From assembly GCF_000497045.1 (NCBI RefSeq), contig NW_015961957.1:248001-312000 (forward strand): a stretch of DNA of 64,000 bases. Direction: 5' to 3'. Origin of the DNA: Kalmanozyma brasiliensis GHG001 (lineage: Eukaryota > Basidiomycota > Ustilaginomycetes > Ustilaginales). The translations under genes and the position numbers were made by a program. Positions 59,983-64,000 of this stretch are shown one piece after another. A model generated the notes under the pieces. That model was not told the DNA's origin, searched no databases, and saw only the letters and a program-made list of their open reading frames with translations. Positions within the stretch are counted from its first letter, which is position 1. Every line of letters begins with the position of its first letter.

Positions 59983-62935
59983 GGTGATTCTAGAACAATG
60001 AGTGGATCGATGAGCAGTAGAGCCAGGATAGAGGAAGCTCCAAGCTTGGCCTCAGCTGGTGATTAAGCAAGCATCACGAGCCAGATGTTGAGGTGTGTCT
60101 CGTGGAGGTAAGGAAAGGTGCTGCAGTGGGTGGGCGTGGCGGTGGAGGTGATGGGAAGAGTACGACGATGCTGGAGCCTAGGGTATGGTCGACGTAGCTT
60201 GCAGCGAAAGTGGGTGTAGCGCGAACAGGTGGTTCTGCTCGATGCTGAGCAAGAAGGTGTGTGTGAAAGAGGACTTTGGTGTGTCCTAAGGGATGCTGAA
60301 ACAGGCAGCCTTCGTCGAGGTTTGGCTAGACGGAGTGTCTGACGCACGGTGGTCTTCGGACGTCGAAACCTAGGTTGTGAATGGCAAGGGCGACCAAGGA
60401 ACCGCAGGTACGAGCAACCAAGAGGCAGGCACGGTTGAAAGGTACGCTAGTAAAGCGGGTCGCAAGCGAATGCAGACAAGGAGTGGATCGTTCGAGACTG
60501 GAGGAGCAACGTGGCGAGTCAGGTACGAAGCGCTATTGGCAACGGTACGGTACAGGCTGACGACGTGCAGGGAGAGTCGGGGCGCAAAGGAAGGAGGGTG
60601 AGACGATGAAGTCGGAGGATAAAGTTGGCGATGAAGATGGTGAGATGGATGGTGAGAAGGAAGGAGGGGTTCAGATGGCTGGGCTCCAACTCTAATCCGA
60701 CGATCTGCACTGATGAATGCGGATTGCTCTGTGGGGAGAGAGGGGAGAAGGCGAGCCAGACCGAAGCCGAAAGGTGGAACAGGAAGCAGGGCGGCTGAGA
60801 GGGGCTGGAGTAGGTGAGATTGGCAGAGCTGAGAACGAAGAGTGAAACAGCTCAAGAGCGGCAGCTGCGGCTTCGAGGTACCTGTCGAAAGGTTCCAGAA
60901 TTCTGGCTGGCTGAAGATGAGCAGAGGGAGGCGAGGAGGAAGCACCTCGTGAGCAGGAGTGATGCCAAGAGGGGCAGCAGAGGGACAAGCGGCAAGCGAG
61001 CAAAGCCATATGGTAGAGACCCATCAAACTGGGGAACAAAGGGTCCAGAGCCCTGCGAAAAAACAAAAGCGTAGCGGGCCAAACTGTTTCGGGCGGCGAA
61101 GCGGAGTGTCAACCAGGTCAAAGCAAGCTCAACGACTCAGCCATCCTTGCTCTCTCTCTCCCTCTCTGCCGTCTCCTCTCTCATTCGTCTTGCCTGCAAA
61201 AAGTGTGTGACAGATCGAAGGGGGCTCCTCCGACCTTGTCATCCACCACGGTGAAGCAAGTTAACCGAGGTACATAAGCAGGTGCTCTGTTCGGATGGTG
61301 CGATGCGATTGTGGGCACGAGGTGGCCTGCAGCTCGTCAAACACAAAAAGGTCGACCGAAAAGTCCAAATGAAAAGTGTGCGTTCGAGCCTTGCGGATGT
61401 GTCGGAGAACCAAACCTGAGCCGCACAAAGAGGGTCAAACACGGCACGACTATCAGCAGTCCGAAATTGCAGATCTGTGCTCGCGGTCCAGGCGCCCATC
61501 TTGTAACCGTTCGCTAGGCTCAGTGCTCTGATCTCGCACCTCGCGATGGCAGCGAACAAAGCGCTCGTCCATCTCTACAATATTTCTCGGGCGCGGCACT
61601 TTTAGCAGCATGAACCGACACGGTGTCTATGCTAGAAGGGCTTCAAACTGTGGCTTCGAGACATTCCATGACTGTACAGCTCTGTCAACTGCAAAGTGCT
61701 TTGCAGGAACGGTAGAGGCCGACATGCCCGCATGAATTGTGGAAATTCAACTCGGGCAGAAGCGAGGATAGGTTGCGATCGGCTCTGCTTGGCCCTCTCT
61801 TTGCGGAATCTATCTAGAGCGGACAACTCGGCTCGCTTTCATATGCTCAACGAAGGAGCAGCAGCCGATTGCATGTCAGACCAACGCAGTCACAGCGGAG
61901 AAGCGGTCGATCCGTTCCAAGAAGGATAGGGTGACTCAGACTGGAAAATAGGTGTGGGAAAATCCGGGGAAGACGAGAGCGCTTAGCCTCTCGACCCGTG
62001 GGAAACACACCAAAATTCCAAATCTCACCGCCGCTTTCCCACCGATTGGTTGTGTCTCAGATGGTTGTGGTCTCACTTTCGGCACTACACACTCATTGTA
62101 GTGCGAGAGGATTCGAACTCTTCGCGCATTCAACCCTTCTCGCCCTTATCGGGTGGCAAAGGTGTTTGTATTGGTGAGCTCTTCGCCCTAGCTGACAAGT
62201 TGCAAACTCGCTTTCGGCTGATTGGCTGTTTTGGGCCTCTTCGCCTCCGGCGTGTTGGACCTCGCTTCGGCTGTGTGAACGCTTTGTTTCCGCATCTGTA
62301 TCAGAAGTCGGATCGCTCAGAGACTGCAGCTCGATCCACCCGATCGGGGCGATCTTCCCACTTTCGTTTGCCACCCATGCCCACGCAGCTTGGGAGAGAC
62401 TCTTCCAGCTTGATGCGCCCACGCATGCAGCCACGCAAAACGGCCAGGTCAACGTCGTGAAATCGAGAACAGGCCACGTCTTGTTATTCTTATCGGGCTA
62501 CTTGCTACTAGTGGATCCGTGGTATCACTAGCGCGCACGTGACGGAGCTCATGCGAACACTGACGCCAACCCCGATGTCTTCGACCAGGTCCGAGTGCAG
62601 GTCTGAGCTCATGAAGCCAGGTGCAGCTCGCCATAAAGATGAGGATCAGGGCCTAGCGGCAGCACTAGTGAGAGGCAGCTTCATGTGATCAGGGCCCTGG
62701 CTAGCCACGATGCCATACGACAGCGGATACTGCGTTGGCGGTGGCATGCTGTTTGATGCATTGGCTAACGACTAGCGAGACAGGCCCGAACGTGAGGCAT
62801 GCGGCCAAGTGTCATTCTCAGCTGTCCCATTGATGGATCAGCCAAGACAGCAATGCATCTCATGGTCGAGCCCCTCGATCAGCAGCGGGACGTTGCTCGA
62901 CACCATCACCATGCATCACCCACCACAAGTCCATC
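59983..62935. other. Long gene-poor region
   Basis: Nearly 3 kb have no supported gene. From about 60000 to 61200 the + strand is purine-rich, so the minus strand is a long pyrimidine-rich leader for the 7-TM gene, whose start is at 59982. From 61.2 to 62.9 kb I see overlapping short frames only. A hairpin beside a T-arm-like sequence lies at 62082-62125. Confidence 0.5.
62082..62104. repeat. Short inverted repeat (hairpin), 7-bp stem
   Basis: GCACTAC at 62082-62088 and GTAGTGC at 62098-62104 are perfectly inverted around a 9-nt loop. A T-arm-like sequence follows on the same side at about 62105-62125. Confidence 0.6.
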
Positions 62936-63874
62936 ATGGAAGTCGCACTTCGAACCCTGGGCGCGATTGACAGACGCCAACGTGTTCAGCGCTTCATCTC
63001 CTCCCAATGCCACCAAGTCGGAGGCTCTTGGCACGAGCTCGACTGTCTTTGTGACGAGTGTCAGCGACAACAAGGTGCGTTGCCCTCGTCGGCTCCGGTT
63101 TGTCTCGTTCGCAGGCTGACTCTCGCCCCTCCTGATCTTTGACTCGCAGTGCTCGGACTGCGAAGGGTTCGTCGCAAGGTGCCGCGCAATGCTCGAACCT
63201 CCTTAAGCGAACAGGCACGAGCACGCGGAACCGAGCTCGATGGTGAGGGCAACGACTCAAGCGTGACACCCCGGCCTAGGCGCCATCGCGTCGACGAAAA
63301 TGCCATGAGAGGAGAGAGCAAGATCGGAAGAGCCGCACGGCTGAGGCCTGGTAGGATCACGTTGCCTCCCCAAAGGCCGGCGAAGGTACCTGTGGGAGGT
63401 GAGGGTGACGTTGTTGAGCTGAAGCCGCATGCAAATGCGCCGACTCGACCAGACGCGGACGACATGCGGCTTGAGGACGTCAACGAATGCACCGAAGAAG
63501 AAGGAGCAGAAAGCAGCTGGAACAGCGACGAACATTCCGAACACTCGAACGACGTGCATCGAGCAGCAAAGCGCGAGAGACGCATTACGGAGCCTCCTCA
63601 GGCCGCAAATCAGGAAAATGGCCGAGGGAGGGACTATACGGAGCACTACGTCAACGACTTCTTCACCCGCAATCCGGCAGCCAAGGCGAACGGCTGGTTG
63701 GCACTTCCTCACCATCGCATGATTCCGAATCGAGCGGAGAGAGAAGGACGAGAGTCGGTCATCGATCGTGCTGCTCGTGGATTGATCAAGGCTCAAGAGT
63801 CCCGGCTAGTCGGATTGCTGCCGAAGCTGAGCTGTAGGAGGTCCCGACACAGCGGCGACAAGCGTCGTCCATGA
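62936..63874 (+). CDS. Two-exon gene of unknown function with a Cys/His-rich N terminus
   Basis: The model is exons 62936-63074 and 63150-63874, with an intron GTGCGT...TCGCAG of 75 nt, giving 287 residues. Exon 1 ends in phase 1, and the splice keeps the long second frame open, while the unspliced frames stop early. The N-terminal exon carries QCHQVGGSWHELDCLCDEC, with several Cys and His close together, then a basic stretch (LGLRRVRRKVPRNAR). The middle is acidic (EDVNECTEEEGAESSW). Near the C terminus NDFFTRNPAAKANGWLAL looks ordered, and the end is basic. No family was recognised. An upstream exon is possible, and the start is the weakest part. Confidence 0.5.
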
Positions 63875-63947
63875 AACGCAACGGAGGAGCCAATGGAAAG
63901 CAGATTCTATGACGTGTTCTATGAATGGTGTGCTTGAACGAGTGTGT

Positions 63948-64000
63948 TCATACCAGCTTCTCCTGCGGATCCTCCGACTTGATCTCTTTTTCCACCGTAG
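63948..64000 (-). CDS. C-terminal end of a minus-strand gene cut by the window edge
   Basis: Reading leftward from the window edge, the codons give TVEKEIKSEDPQEKLV followed by TGA at 63950-63948. The charged sequence is coding-like, and convergence with the gene ending at 63874 is plausible. Only 16 residues are visible, so the gene cannot be identified. Confidence 0.4.
   Translation of the reverse strand, partial: TVEKEIKSEDPQEKLV

Noticed and set aside
62098..62175. Possible tRNA gene on the minus strand from a B-box-like TTCGAATCC
   Set aside because: The T-stem pairs poorly, and there is no A box, anticodon arm or T-run terminator at the right spacing.
1..64000. Transposons, secondary-metabolite cluster, CRISPR, rRNA, virus-derived genes
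   Set aside because: No transposase, reverse transcriptase, PKS/NRPS, direct repeat-spacer array, rRNA or viral gene signature was seen on reading the frames.

Overview
The window is eukaryotic nuclear DNA. It fits a smut-lineage basidiomycete (Ustilaginales: Ustilago, Sporisorium, Pseudozyma or Moesziomyces). The grounds are GC-rich genes that are mostly single-exon, a few short GT-AG introns (about 75-262 nt), pyrimidine-rich leaders, long Ser/Pro/Gln-rich disordered proteins, and orthologues of fungal housekeeping genes. The species is an inference. I saw no transposon, rRNA, CRISPR array or convincing tRNA. The window looks like ordinary chromosome-arm sequence with 26 or 27 genes, two of them cut by the window edges.

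Layout. 1-7.3 kb: a Gln-rich nuclear protein (truncated) diverges from a 1276-residue low-complexity protein. 7.5-15.5 kb: an IQGAP scaffold and the peroxin PEX19. 16.2-21.6 kb: a dihydrodiol-dehydrogenase-like oxidoreductase, an unusual fusion of acetylornithine aminotransferase (Arg8) with a Cbp6-type complex III assembly factor, and a Gln-rich protein. 24-32.8 kb: metabolic and organellar genes, namely branched-chain keto-acid dehydrogenase E1 alpha, Nuc1/EndoG nuclease, a PQ-loop membrane protein, an ACC-synthase-like aminotransferase diverging from a CLYBL-type lyase, and a kappa-class GST with a peroxisomal tail. 32.9-42.1 kb: a tyrosine phosphatase, a secreted M23-like pseudoenzyme and a RhoGAP. 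42.4-50.7 kb: ribosome biogenesis (UTP14 divergent from NIP7), cystinosin and the tri-snRNP protein SNU66. 51.3-60 kb: an OM14-like mitochondrial outer-membrane protein with 11-residue repeats, proteasome alpha6, SRP-receptor beta, an FSP1/AIFM2-like oxidoreductase and a large seven-TM protein. 60-62.9 kb appears gene-free. 62.9-64 kb: an unknown two-exon gene and the tail of another gene.

There is no single operon-like pathway. The most striking item is the Arg8-Cbp6 fusion: a mitochondrial matrix enzyme followed, in the same frame, by a second mitochondrial presequence with its own methionine and a complex III assembly factor. Other recurring themes are mitochondrial proteins (Arg8-Cbp6, BCKDH E1 alpha, Nuc1, CLYBL, OM14-like), two peroxisome-linked genes (PEX19, GST kappa with AKL), and divergent pairs that could share promoters (UTP14/NIP7, aminotransferase/CLYBL, PEX19/oxidoreductase, SNU66/OM14-like, proteasome alpha6/SRPRB). 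Coordinates start at the first plausible ATG, and introns were placed by eye from GT-AG sites and frame continuity.
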